Origin: Planctomycetaceae bacterium
Lineage (GTDB): Bacteria; Planctomycetota; Planctomycetia; Pirellulales; Pirellulaceae
Direction of reading: 5' to 3'
DNA length: 35,560 nucleotides
Assembly (NCBI GenBank): GCA_002723275.1
Contig: PBNZ01000033.1
Location: 96,855 to 132,414, forward strand
Positions 23,514 through 34,500 of this stretch are shown in pieces (the stretch's first letter is position 1; each line of letters begins with the position of its first letter). The translations under genes were made by a program, and so were the position numbers. The notes beneath the pieces are model-generated. The model saw only the letters and a list, made by a program, of their open reading frames with translations. It did no database searches and was not told where the DNA came from.

Positions 23514-26186
23514 GTGAGGCAATCAACTTCAATTCACCGAGCACGTCGTCATCGGCGACTTCATCTCCGCGAGTCACTCGAGGCTCGACATTTGCTCGCG
23601 GCGATTACGTTTGGTGAGCAACAGATTATCGATCCACTGGATGCCATCGGTCCCGCAGCTCTAGGATCGGCCGACATCGACCAGGATGGCGACTTTGATC
23701 TGATTGTGGCATCGCAGTTGGACGGCAATCTTTCGTGGTACGAGAATACAAACGGCATTTTCGACAAACGCCTGATTGATTCCATCGACGAATCGGGAGA
23801 CGTCATACGCATTCGCGAAGTCGCGGTCGCCGACTTTGATGGCGATAACGATCAAGATGTTGCAGTCGCAGTTTACGGCAACGATCAGATCCAGTGGTAT
23901 CGGAACCTGGGAGGCGGCGAGTTTGACAGTGCCGAGATCATTACGACCAGAACCGACGCCGTGCGTTCCATTGCAGCAGCCGACCTCGACGGGGATGGCG
24001 ACATCGATCTCGTCTCCGGTTCATGGATCGACGACAAAGTTGCCTGGTACGTAAACGACGGCCAGGGAAATTTCACAGGAGAGAGATTAATCTCGCTCGA
24101 TACCGATGGCCCCCGCAGCGTCCGCGTGGGAGACATCAACGGGGACAATCGCCCGGACATTATTGTCGCGTCACGGATGGACGATACAATTTCCTGGTTC
24201 CCGAATCAGGGAGACGGTAACTTTGGGGCCCAACAAAAACTCACCACCAGCAACAATGGTCCAGAGGCGATTGCATTGGGAGATGCAGACGGGGACGGCG
24301 ACCTGGATCTATTCATGGCATCCTACTGGGATGCGACGATCGCCTGGTTTGAAAACGTCGATGGACAGGGCAACTTCGGCCCCCAACAGGATCTATCGAC
24401 GATGGCAAACCGAGGCCAGTTCGTGGCACTGGGTGATCTCGATGGAGACGGCGATCAAGATGTGTTGGCGGCGTCTTATTATTTCGAGGAAAGCAAAACG
24501 ACGTGGTTCGAAAACCTGGACGGATCCGGTAATTTCAGCGGTGAAAAACTGATTTCCGATGAATTGAATGGCGCCGAGGCAATCACGGTGGTCGACGTCG
24601 ACGGGGACAGTTCGCTAGACGTCGTTGTAGCGTCTCTGTTCGACAATCGAGTCAGTTGGTTTCGCAATGATGGGCAAGCCTCTTTCAGCGTTCCTAATCA
24701 GGTTCTTTCCGATGCTTCGGGAGCCGCGTCAGTCTCTCCCGCCGACTTTGACGGCGACGGGGACATCGATTTGCTGGTCGCCAGCAACAATGACGACGAA
24801 GTTTCTTGGTACGAAAATCTGAATGGCAACGGAGTTTTTTCCAAAGAACGAGTCATCAGTCAACGCGTACGCAGCGTCCAAACGGCGATCGCCGCGGATC
24901 TGGATGGCGACGGTGACATGGATGTTGTTTCAGCCTCCTATGAAGACAACAAAATTGCCTGGTACGAAAATGAAGACGGAGCTGGCACATTCGGTTCCCA
25001 ACAGGTCGTTTCTCGACAAACGGTCGGTGCGATCGACGTTCATGCGGCCGACTTTGATAACGACGGTGACCTCGACCTGGTGACCGCTTCTGCTCGAGAC
25101 AGCATTATTGCCTGGTATGAGAACGAGGATGGTCAAGGTGACTTCGGTCGCATCCAAATTCTGACCCGCAATGCCATTTCAGCCGAATGGGTAACGTCCG
25201 CGGATCTGGATGGTGACAATGACCTCGATATTCTCAGCGCCTCCTATGGAGATGGTCGCGTTGCGTGGTATGAGAACACCAATGGCCAAGGCGACTTTGC
25301 CTCTGCCAAGACGTTGACCACGGGCGAAGGCTCGACGGCTGTCGAAGCAGGCGACCTGGATGGTGATGGAGACCTGGACCTGGTCGTGACGGAATATGGT
25401 GCAGGCCGTATCGTCTGGCTGGAACAAACTGCCCCGCTCACCTTCGGAGCTCCGCAGCTGATCGGTTTGGGAATTGTGCGAGTCGAGGCTTTACAACTTG
25501 CGGACATGGACGGCAACGGAAGCCTCGATATCCTGACGGCCTCGGACGACTTCGTGATTCGCTATGAAAGGCTGAACGATGGCAGCTATGAGGGGCAGTT
25601 CGTGACATCGGGCAATGTTGAGCGAGTCTTCGAATTGGCGGTCGCCGACATCGACGGCGACGGTGATCAGGACCTCCTTTCCGCGGCAGCCTACGGAACG
25701 AGTAATATCGCCTGGTACGAAAACCAAAGCTCCGCCGGTGATTTTGACGGCGACACGGTCGTCGATGCGGCCGACATTGCTCTGCTGTGTGCGGCCATAG
25801 GTCAGGAAGATCCCGATCTCGCATACGACCTGAATGCCGACTCCCTCGTCAATCAGGATGACCTGAGCGTACTCATCGAAGACATCCTGCAGACCTCGGC
25901 TGGCGATGCGAATCTCGATGGCCGTTTCAATTCGAGCGATCTTGTGATCGTGTTCCGAGAGGGGTTGTACGAAAACCAAACAGCGGGAATCGCGGGCTGG
26001 ATGCAAGGCGACTGGAACTGCGACGGAATCTTTTCGTCGGCTGATCTCGTCGAAGCCTTCAAGGCCGGAACTTACGAACAAGAGTTGGGAGCAGCGTCGG
26101 CCTTAAGTGATTCGGCGTTTCGAGCTCACTGGGCAGCTGCACTGGCCACCCTTGATTCCGACAAACAACGACAACGGCAAACGTAA
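23514..26186 (+). CDS. Surface FG-GAP repeat protein with dockerin-like tail (first paralog)
   Basis: The start is a GTG with GAGGGA about 9 bases upstream. The N-terminus (RRHRRLHLRESLEARHLLAA) carries the LExRxLLA motif that recurs at the start of large planctomycete surface proteins; no ordinary signal peptide is present. Fourteen FG-GAP/VCBS repeats of about 48 residues follow, each with a calcium loop of the type ADLDGDGDIDLVSGS followed by a WYEN motif. They should fold as one or two beta-propellers. From about residue 742 come four calcium-loop segments (DFDGDTVVDAADI, DLNADSLVNQDDL, GDANLDGRFNSSDL, GDWNCDGIFSSADL), that is, two dockerin-like modules. A role in adhesion or carbohydrate attachment is possible. 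Its paralog follows after 89 bp. Confidence 0.9.
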   Translation: MRQSTSIHRARRHRRLHLRESLEARHLLAAITFGEQQIIDPLDAIGPAALGSADIDQDGDFDLIVASQLDGNLSWYENTNGIFDKRLIDSIDESGDVIRIREVAVADFDGDNDQDVAVAVYGNDQIQWYRNLGGGEFDSAEIITTRTDAVRSIAAADLDGDGDIDLVSGSWIDDKVAWYVNDGQGNFTGERLISLDTDGPRSVRVGDINGDNRPDIIVASRMDDTISWFPNQGDGNFGAQQKLTTSNNGPEAIALGDADGDGDLDLFMASYWDATIAWFENVDGQGNFGPQQDLSTMANRGQFVALGDLDGDGDQDVLAASYYFEESKTTWFENLDGSGNFSGEKLISDELNGAEAITVVDVDGDSSLDVVVASLFDNRVSWFRNDGQASFSVPNQVLSDASGAASVSPADFDGDGDIDLLVASNNDDEVSWYENLNGNGVFSKERVISQRVRSVQTAIAADLDGDGDMDVVSASYEDNKIAWYENEDGAGTFGSQQVVSRQTVGAIDVHAADFDNDGDLDLVTASARDSIIAWYENEDGQGDFGRIQILTRNAISAEWVTSADLDGDNDLDILSASYGDGRVAWYENTNGQGDFASAKTLTTGEGSTAVEAGDLDGDGDLDLVVTEYGAGRIVWLEQTAPLTFGAPQLIGLGIVRVEALQLADMDGNGSLDILTASDDFVIRYERLNDGSYEGQFVTSGNVERVFELAVADIDGDGDQDLLSAAAYGTSNIAWYENQSSAGDFDGDTVVDAADIALLCAAIGQEDPDLAYDLNADSLVNQDDLSVLIEDILQTSAGDANLDGRFNSSDLVIVFREGLYENQTAGIAGWMQGDWNCDGIFSSADLVEAFKAGTYEQELGAASALSDSAFRAHWAAALATLDSDKQRQRQT

Positions 26187-26213
26187 AAAAAACGTTTGCT
26201 CCGAAACGACGAT

Positions 26214-26231
26214 GACTCACTGACTTGAGTC
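26214..26231. other. Hairpin between the two FG-GAP genes
   Basis: GACTCA (26214-26219) and TGAGTC (26226-26231) form a perfect 6-bp stem with a 6-base loop. An A-rich hairpin (AAACGT and ACGTTT around six A) overlaps the stop codon just upstream. No U-run follows either, so transcription could continue into the second gene; processing or partial termination is possible. Confidence 0.3.
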
Positions 26232-26275
26232 GTTAACGAGAAGTCATTCATCGATTACAACAACGAGACGACGAC

Positions 26276-28966
26276 GTGAAACAACGTGGACGCCCGGGGC
26301 GCAACCTTCGAATCGAATACCTAGAGAACCGTCGGGTTCTTGCGATTACATTCGCACCGCAAGCACAGATCGTCGCCAACGATCACTCCGGACCTACCCA
26401 TACGGTCCCCGCCGATCTCGACGGCGACGGCGACTTCGATCTTGTCACAACCTCCTATCAAGATGGAAGACTTGGCTGGTACGCCAACGTCGATGGGCAG
26501 GGCAACTATGGCAAATTGACGATCATCTCGGAGAATCTACCACGAGCGACAATGGTCCGCGCTGCGGACTTCGACGGCGACAACGATCTGGATATTGTCG
26601 CTTCCTCTGCAGTCGGCAACAAAGTCTCTTGGTTCCAAAACCTCGATGGCCGTGGCAGCTTTGGCGAAGAACAACTCGTAACCGACATTGCCTTTCGACC
26701 GCACGCTATCGAAGTAGGCGACCTGGACGGCGATGGCGATGTAGACGTGTTATCGACGTCTTCAGACACCTATGACTCAGATGTATCGTGGTACAAGAAT
26801 GACGGCGCGGGCAACTTCAGCGCACAAGAAATTATTTCCGTGGAGGTCGCAAATCCGTTTGCCGTCGCAACCGCCGATCTAGACGGCGATGGTGATCTCG
26901 ATGTCATGACGGCCTCCTACGGTGACAACAAAATTGCCTGGTACGAAAACGAAGATGGAAAGGGAACCTTTGGTGATCAACGCGTGATCGCCGACGACCT
27001 GTTCGTCGCGATCGAGGTGATCGGTGCCGATCTCGACAACGACGGTGATATCGATGTGGTCGGCGGAGGCGAAGGCCCCATCCTTTGGTATGAAAACCTG
27101 GGCAACACGGGAAACTTCGGCCTCGGACAGTTGGTGGTCGGAACATCTGAGGGTGTCGAAACTCTCGATGCTGCCGACCTGGACAACGACGGCGACTTGG
27201 ACCTGATCGCTGCCTCAGCTTTCGATGGAGAAACTACTTGGTTCGAGAACCTCGACGGTCAAGGTAGCTTTGGGGCCGAACAGATCATCCTTTCAAACGG
27301 TCAACACCCGACATCAGCGATTGCCGCCGATCTGGACGGCGATGGTGATCTCGATCTTCCGATTGCCTCATACGACGACAATCGCATCCTCTGGTTCGAG
27401 AACGTCGATGGGCGTGGCAGCTTTACGCGCAGTACAACGATTTCAACTGGCGGTGCAGCAGGAGTTGAATACGTCGATGCCATTGATATCGATGGCGACG
27501 GTGACCTTGATGCGTTATCCGCCTCGCAAATCGATGGCATCTTCGCCTGGTACGAAAACCTTGACGGACAGGGGACATTTGGAACCCGAAACGTGATCGA
27601 CAGTAACGTCCTCAACGCAATTTACATCCGTGGTACCGATCTGGATGGTGACGGCGATGCCGACGTACTGGTTGCAATTCAAACCGACAGTACGGTGGCC
27701 TGGTACGAAAACGTCGATGGGAACGGAAGCTACTCAAGTCGCAAGGTCATCAGTAATTCGCTGGTGTTTACGGAGGCAGCGATTCCGGCCGATATCGATG
27801 GTGATGGTGATGTCGACGTCGTCGCGGTGAGTACGATCTATGGAGGTAAAGTCGTTTGGTTCGAGAACAACGGCTCGGGTAATTTCGGTCGTGAGCAAAC
27901 CATCGGGACGAACCTGGCCGGACCGAAAGACCTGCGGGCTGCCGACTTCGATGCCGACGGCGATCTGGATCTCCTCGTTTCATCGATCAATCAAGACGAA
28001 ATCTCCTGGTTCGAAAATACGGATGGAAATGGCAACTTTGGAACGAAACGAGTGCTCTCCACCTCCTCCGATATTCCTTTGGGAATCGATGTCGGAGATA
28101 TCGACGGTGACTCGCATCTGGATATCATCGTCGCCTCGTTCAATGACAACGAGTTATCCTGGATGTCCAACACCAGCGGCACCGGAGATTTCAGTCGGCC
28201 GATCTTGATTGCCCAGGGTGAGCAGGCTGGTTATGAGTCGGTGGAGCTCGCCGATTTCGACAATGACGGCGACCTGGACATTGTGGCTGGATCGATCGTT
28301 CCAAACGCAGAATCGGCCTTAAAGTGGTATGAGAACCTGGACGGCCAAGGTAACTTCTCAGCGGGCGAGGCGATCGAAGACGTTCGAGAGATCAGTGCCA
28401 TCTTGGCCGCCGACTTGGACAACGACGGACGACTGGACCTGCTGGCAGGATCGTTCGATTTGGGTCGCGTGAATTGGTACCGCAATGAAACCTCGAGGCA
28501 GGCGGATTTCAATTCGGATGGCCAAATCGACACCCAAGACATCGACCGACTCTGCCTGGCCATTCGCGAAGATGACTCGGACAGCTCCTTCGATCTGAAT
28601 ACGGACGGCAAGGTCGACCTGAAGGACATGGACGAATTGATCCAAAACGTACTTGGCACCTCAGCCGGTGATGCCAATCTGGATGGCGTCTTCAATTCGA
28701 GCGACCTGGTGGCCGTGTTCCGCGTAGGAGAATATGAGGATGCCATCCCGGACAATTCGTCGTGGGCCGATGGAGACTGGAATTGCGACGGAGAGTTCGA
28801 CAGTCGGGATATCGTGGCGGCCTTTCAGGCTGGCCGTTATGTCGCAGCGTCCCCCCTGCCAGCCCTGCTTCCGAAATCACTCAGTCCAGACACAGCCGCT
28901 TCACTGGAATTCTGGTTTCAGCATGAAGACCGCAAGCGACAATCACGCGGCGACGACGTCGGCTGA
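26276..28966 (+). CDS. Surface FG-GAP repeat protein with dockerin-like tail (second paralog)
   Basis: The 896-residue product has the same design as the preceding gene: a GTG start, a basic N-terminus with LENRRVLA, fourteen FG-GAP repeats (for example ADLDGDGDFDLVTTS and ADFDNDGDLDIVAGS), and four calcium-loop segments from about residue 742 (DFNSDGQIDTQDI, DLNTDGKVDLKDM, GDANLDGVFNSSDL, GDWNCDGEFDSRDI). The tails of the two proteins are much more alike than the repeats. The charged ends (RKRQSRGDDVG here) follow the last module. The Shine-Dalgarno is weak, so translation may depend on the upstream gene. The pair clearly arose by tandem duplication; the ligand is unknown. Confidence 0.9.
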   Translation: MKQRGRPGRNLRIEYLENRRVLAITFAPQAQIVANDHSGPTHTVPADLDGDGDFDLVTTSYQDGRLGWYANVDGQGNYGKLTIISENLPRATMVRAADFDGDNDLDIVASSAVGNKVSWFQNLDGRGSFGEEQLVTDIAFRPHAIEVGDLDGDGDVDVLSTSSDTYDSDVSWYKNDGAGNFSAQEIISVEVANPFAVATADLDGDGDLDVMTASYGDNKIAWYENEDGKGTFGDQRVIADDLFVAIEVIGADLDNDGDIDVVGGGEGPILWYENLGNTGNFGLGQLVVGTSEGVETLDAADLDNDGDLDLIAASAFDGETTWFENLDGQGSFGAEQIILSNGQHPTSAIAADLDGDGDLDLPIASYDDNRILWFENVDGRGSFTRSTTISTGGAAGVEYVDAIDIDGDGDLDALSASQIDGIFAWYENLDGQGTFGTRNVIDSNVLNAIYIRGTDLDGDGDADVLVAIQTDSTVAWYENVDGNGSYSSRKVISNSLVFTEAAIPADIDGDGDVDVVAVSTIYGGKVVWFENNGSGNFGREQTIGTNLAGPKDLRAADFDADGDLDLLVSSINQDEISWFENTDGNGNFGTKRVLSTSSDIPLGIDVGDIDGDSHLDIIVASFNDNELSWMSNTSGTGDFSRPILIAQGEQAGYESVELADFDNDGDLDIVAGSIVPNAESALKWYENLDGQGNFSAGEAIEDVREISAILAADLDNDGRLDLLAGSFDLGRVNWYRNETSRQADFNSDGQIDTQDIDRLCLAIREDDSDSSFDLNTDGKVDLKDMDELIQNVLGTSAGDANLDGVFNSSDLVAVFRVGEYEDAIPDNSSWADGDWNCDGEFDSRDIVAAFQAGRYVAASPLPALLPKSLSPDTAASLEFWFQHEDRKRQSRGDDVG

Positions 28967-28997
28967 TTCGATTAGAATAGTCGCTTTCCATTTTTCT

Positions 28998-29014
28998 GAG
29001 TGAAGGATTCACTC
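28998..29014 (+). promoter_or_regulatory. Hairpin that contains the ribosome binding site of the TIGR03032-like gene
   Basis: GAGTGAA (28998-29004) and TTCACTC (29008-29014) form a perfect 7-bp stem with the loop GGA. The GAAGGA that would serve as Shine-Dalgarno lies in the stem and loop, and the ATG is at 29017, 2 bases after the stem. The hairpin could limit translation or be opened by ribosomes finishing the upstream gene. Confidence 0.45.
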
Positions 29015-29016
29015 GC

Positions 29017-30099
29017 ATGAATCAACCTAAATACCAGATCTTCAGTTCACCCGGTTTCGCTTCGTGGCTGCGACGGTCTCCGATCAGCCTGGCATTCAGC
29101 ACCTATCAAATCGGGAAGCTGTTTTTCGTTGGGACGAAGTCCGAAGATCGCCTTTCCGTTTTCGAACGGACTTTCAACCGCGTGATGGGACTCTGGTCGG
29201 ACACACAAACGTTTTGGCTGGCGAGCGCGTTTCAGCTGTGGCGACTCGACAACGTCCTGGATGAAGGCGCAACCACGGAAGACGGTTACGACCGTTTGTT
29301 CGTCCCGAGTCTGGCCTCGACCACCGGTGATATCGATGCCCATGATGTGGCCGTGAATCATGAACAGCAGCTGATCTTCGTCAATACTCTATTCAGCTGT
29401 CTGTCGAGCTCTAGCGATTCGCGTAGCTTTGCCCCCTTCTGGCAGCCGGCCTTCATCACGAAGCTCGCGGCCGAAGATCGCTGTCATCTAAATGGTCTGG
29501 CGTGCGACGCAGGCGTAGCCCGCTTTGTCACCGCCTGTGCCGACACGGACCATCGACAAGGCTGGCGAGACCACCGCACGGATGGTGGACTGGTGATTGA
29601 CGTCGCCAGTCAGGAAACGGTCGTCCGCGGTCTATCGATGCCGCACTCGCCACGGGTTCGCAACGGCGAGCTCTGGCTGCTCGATTCAGGACACGGCTAT
29701 CTGGGCCGGGTTGACGTGCAGCGCGGAAAATTCGAGCGAGTCGCCTTCTGTCCCGGCTATGCCCGAGGCCTGACGTTTCATGATCGATACGCCATCATTG
29801 GCGTTTCCCGGCCACGAGAGAATACTTTTTCAGGGTTACCGTTGGATGCAGAATTGGCCAAACATCAAGCGAAGCCTATCTGTGGCCTGCAGGTCGTCGA
29901 CCTTGAGAGCGGACAGACCGTGGAATGGTTACAAATCCAAGGTCTGGTCGAAGAGCTGTATGACGTGGTGGTACTGCCCGGTGTCTCCCGGCCCAAAGCG
30001 TTAGGGCTTCAAACCGATGAAATACGACACAACGTGTGGTTTCGCGAGGGAGAAAAGACCGTTCGATGGACCGCAGGTGATCCACCGCCGCGGTCCTGA
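29017..30099 (+). CDS. TIGR03032-like protein of unknown function
   Basis: The 360-residue protein begins with a segment typical of TIGR03032/DUF4915 proteins: FSSPGFASWLRRSPISLAFS, TYQIGKLFFVGTKSEDRLSV and FERTFNRVMGLW. It continues with FWLASAFQLWRLDNVL, DIDAHDVAVN, HLNGLACDAGVARFVTACAD, LSMPHSPRVRNGELWLLDSG and VAFCPGYARGLTFHDRYAIIG. The repeats of beta-strands suggest a propeller. TIGR03032 members often occur near tetratricopeptide or sulfotransferase genes, but no biochemical role is established that I know of. No signal peptide. It lies 50 bp after the second FG-GAP gene and ends in a hairpin shared with the convergent isomerase gene. Confidence 0.85.
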   Translation: MNQPKYQIFSSPGFASWLRRSPISLAFSTYQIGKLFFVGTKSEDRLSVFERTFNRVMGLWSDTQTFWLASAFQLWRLDNVLDEGATTEDGYDRLFVPSLASTTGDIDAHDVAVNHEQQLIFVNTLFSCLSSSSDSRSFAPFWQPAFITKLAAEDRCHLNGLACDAGVARFVTACADTDHRQGWRDHRTDGGLVIDVASQETVVRGLSMPHSPRVRNGELWLLDSGHGYLGRVDVQRGKFERVAFCPGYARGLTFHDRYAIIGVSRPRENTFSGLPLDAELAKHQAKPICGLQVVDLESGQTVEWLQIQGLVEELYDVVVLPGVSRPKALGLQTDEIRHNVWFREGEKTVRWTAGDPPPRS

Positions 30100-30109
30100 C
30101 GACCGCGGC
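30087..30109. terminator. Hairpin between convergent genes, probable bidirectional terminator
   Basis: GCCGCGGTC (30087-30095) and GACCGCGGC (30101-30109) make a perfect 9-bp GC-rich stem with loop CTGAC. It overlaps the TGA of the TIGR03032-like gene at 30097-30099 and lies 17 bp from the end of the opposite isomerase gene. Only a short T-rich stretch follows on the plus strand, so termination efficiency is uncertain. Confidence 0.5.
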
Positions 30110-30125
30110 AGCTTTGAATCAACGC

Positions 30126-31052
<927 letters not shown>

Positions 31053-31541
31053 CGAAAACTCCTCAATATCTTTTTCAGAGGGTGCGAGATTCAACTAAAC
31101 GTTCACCGACGCAAACAGGGCCCATTAAATCAACGTTGGTTCGAGGTTACCAGCAAGGCAGCCGAAATCCGGGGCTTTCAGCCCCAAAATGGACCGATGA
31201 TCGGCGGGATTTACCAGGATTAGGGCAAATTTGATGTCAAACGAAGCAAACAGCCCCTATGCAACCTAAGCTTCCCATGTACCTTAAATACACTGTTTTT
31301 TGACTCTTCGCCAGATTTGATTAGGCTATGGGGTCTTGGAGCCGTTTAAACGATTTTTTCCTGACGCCCGTTACAACTGTTTTCATAGTGGCATCGGTCT
31401 GTTGGAGTAAATAAAATAGGCTTATTGGTACACCTCACGATACGCCGGTTTTTTAGGCCAAAACCGTCGTGGGCTCCTCGCTACTTGAACCCGGAACAGA
31501 GAAAGCCCGCTATCTTCACTTCAAACGAGGGAGTTCGTTTC
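31053..31541. other. Divergent intergenic region with hairpins
   Basis: This 489-bp gap separates the isomerase gene from the large VWA gene. It holds a GGGGCT/AGCCCC hairpin (31171-31185), the perfect palindrome CGTTTAAACG (31343-31352) followed by a T-run, and a hairpin CGGTTTT (31446-31452) with AAAACCG (31460-31466) that extends to ACG/CGT with one mismatch. It is more AT-rich than its neighbours. No tRNA or known riboswitch was recognised, and the short frames are not convincing. Confidence 0.55.
31300..31327 (+). promoter_or_regulatory. Possible promoter of the VWA protein gene
   Basis: TTGACT (31300-31305, 5 of 6 matches to TTGACA) and TAGGCT (31322-31327, 3 of 6) are 16 bp apart. If used, it would give a leader of about 205 bases that includes the palindrome and the hairpin before the ATG at 31542. 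Confidence 0.28.
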
Positions 31542-34500
31542 ATGTCCAACCACTTGCGCGTTGCGTTCGCGGTCACGATTTTGATTTCCACCGCGGTTTC
31601 AGCAGCCGTTGCAGGGTCCCCCGCCACGATGATGACGTTTGACGACGTGGATGGGAGTCGCTATTTCGCGATGAGTATTCAAGCGAGCGACGCCTTGCCA
31701 GCAGCAGATTCGCGAGACATTCTGATCTTGATGGACACGTCGGCGAGTCAAGCCGGTGCCTATCGTGATGATGCCTTGGAAGCGGTTGAAACAGTCGTCC
31801 GATCGCTGAAGCCGACGGACCGAGTCAAGATTGCCGCTGTGGACCTCAAGTCAGTTCCACTTTCCGACGGCTTCGCAGCTGCCGCGAGCAACTCAACTCA
31901 GCAAGGTTTAGAGAAGCTTCGTCAGCGAGCGCCTCTTGGATCGACCGATCTCGTATCGGGTCTGACGACGGCATCCTCCTGGTTTGATCGCGATGCTTCG
32001 GTGCCTCGACACATTATCTACATTGGCGACGGCATCAGTCACGCTGATCTCCCCAACCCCAAACAGTTTTCTCAGCTTGTTGATCGCATTGCCGATGAAC
32101 GGATCACGGTCACGAGTTACGCCATTGGTCCCCATCGCAACGTTCATACATTGGCAGCCGTCGCCAACCAGACGGGCGGCCAGGTATTGATTGATGCCGA
32201 AAATCTTTCGGGTCAACAGGCGGGTCAATTGCTGGCGGAAAGCTTTGATTCGGCGGTCCTCTGGCCAACTCAGGGCAACCTGGGAGCGACCGTGAAGGAA
32301 ACCTATCCCAATCGCCTTCCGCCGCTGCGTCAGGATCGAGACTCGATCCTGATCGGTACGTTGAAGGGAGAGGCCAATCCGGCCGAAATGACGATGGTCG
32401 TTGAAGTCAACGGTCAGCCGGTTGAGCTGAGTTGGAATGTCGAGGTGAAGCCATCGAGTACCGACTATGCCTTTTTGAACCAATTGGTGACATCGGCACG
32501 AGCCGATGGTGGAGCGAGCCTGCCAACGATGGGAACGGACGCGTTGCGAGAGATTCGTCGCATGACCGTCTCAAATTCCGATCAGCTGACTGAATTGGGT
32601 GGCCAAGCCCTGGCAGCCGGTAATGTTGCTGGAGCCGCTTTGCTGGCCAACGAAGCATTGAAGCGAGATCCTTCCAACCCCCAAGCAGCAACCCTGCAGC
32701 GAGTCGCTCAAAAACAAGGCGAGACACTGCTTGTCCAAGAGCCTGAAGAAGAGCTGCGTCTGGTTCCGGAAAGCACACCTGCTCCCGCAGCCGGTGGCAA
32801 CAACGATCCGCTCCAAGGTTTCGAACGGCGAGAAGCGCCGAGTGGCCTACTGGACCGAGCAGTCGAAGAACGTCGGCTGAATACCGAAGTTATCAAGAGC
32901 GATGTGACGCAGGGGCTCGCAGATTCCCGCAGAGTCATCCGCACCAATCCGAATGAAGCAATCATCGGCCTCAAAACACTACGTGAGTCCGTCTATCAGG
33001 CCCCTGACCTCGACGCAGAAGTCCGCTCCCAATTGCTCGATCGAATCGAGACGGCTCTCCGTCAAGCCAATCAGCAGAAGCTCGAAAAAGATCAGCGCGA
33101 TAAGACGTTGCGAGCCAACCTGGCACAAGCACGTGAGCGTCAACGACTGCTGGATATGTCCCGTCGTGACGATGTTTTAATTGAAACCTACATCGATCAA
33201 TTCAATACGAATTTGGACGAACAACGTTGGGACCTTGCTGTCCAGGCAGCTCAAAACGCCTTCGACACCAACCCTGACCTCGTGACCACCAATGCCGCCG
33301 TCGAAAAGGCTCACATGCAGACAGCCCATGAAAGACAGATGCAATTGGTCGCGGTCAAGAGACAGGCATTCCTCGACGCACTCTACCAGACTGAATTGTC
33401 GCACGTTCCGTTCGCCAAGGATATCGAATACCCCGACCCGGAAGTGTGGCAGGACATCACCAACCGCCGGAAGAAATTTGCTCAAATCGATTACGCCAAG
33501 ACCGGCCGCGCCGAAAAGAAGATCCAGGAAGAGCTTGAGCGAGAGACAAAGATCGACTTCATCGAAGATCCAATTTCGGATGTGATGACCTATCTCGAGC
33601 AGTATCACGGCATCCAGATTGAATTGGATGTACCTGCGTTAGACGCTCTCGGCGTCGATTCCAATAGTCCCATCACCAAGCAGCTGAGTGGCATCAAGCT
33701 GAAGTCAGCCTTGAACCTGATCCTGCAGGACTTGGGCCTCACCTACGTGATCGAAGACGAAGTTCTCCAGATCACTTCCCCCGACGAAGCCGAAACTCGT
33801 CTCATCACCAAAGTTTATCCCGTTGCTGATCTCGTACTCCCAATCCAATCCATGGGCGGCATGGGCGGCATGGGAATGATGGGTGGCATGGGAGGCGGAA
33901 TGATGGGTGGCATGGGAGGCATGGGTGGCATGGGAGGCGGGATGATGGGCGGCATGGGAGGTATGGGGGGCATGGGAGGCATGGGAATGGGCGGTATGGG
34001 CATGGGTGGCTTCTTCGATGTCGAAGACAATCTCACGCTTGGAACTGCTAAGACCAAGGACACCTTCCAACCCAAAATCGAGAAGTCAGCCCCCGTCGTT
34101 CCTCGTAAGGTTAAGGGAATCCAGGTAGAAGCGGCCGAGGGTGAAACACAAGCTGACGCTTGGCTCAAGTTTTTCCAAGGCAAACCCGAGACGATCGACG
34201 ACGCAGCTGTTCGTGCCACGCTACGAGACCGCATGACCAATCGTCAATTCGGCGACGTCGTCGTCATTCTTCAATCGGGACTGCGTGCCGGCTACGTTCG
34301 ACCGTGGATGTACGAAGCTCTTGGTCTCGCAATGAAGGCCAACGGGAGCCCAGACGACGAGATCGAACGAGCATTAACTTCTGCAATTGACCTCAGCAAC
34401 GATGCCGGTTCGGCACTGATGGCAGCGGCTTACCTGGCACGCCTGGGACATCCGCAACGTGCGTTAAAGATTTTCCAGGAGGTGGGTGAGTCGAATCCGC

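Noticed and set aside
23514-28966. Regularly spaced repeats that might suggest a CRISPR or satellite array
   Set aside because: They are the DNA form of FG-GAP protein repeats, with codon-level variation and open frames throughout.
33705-34240. Antisense frames rich in His/Ala or Pro/Met
   Set aside because: They are mirror readings of the Gly/Met tract of the VWA gene, whose own frame is open, has a signal peptide and recognisable domains.
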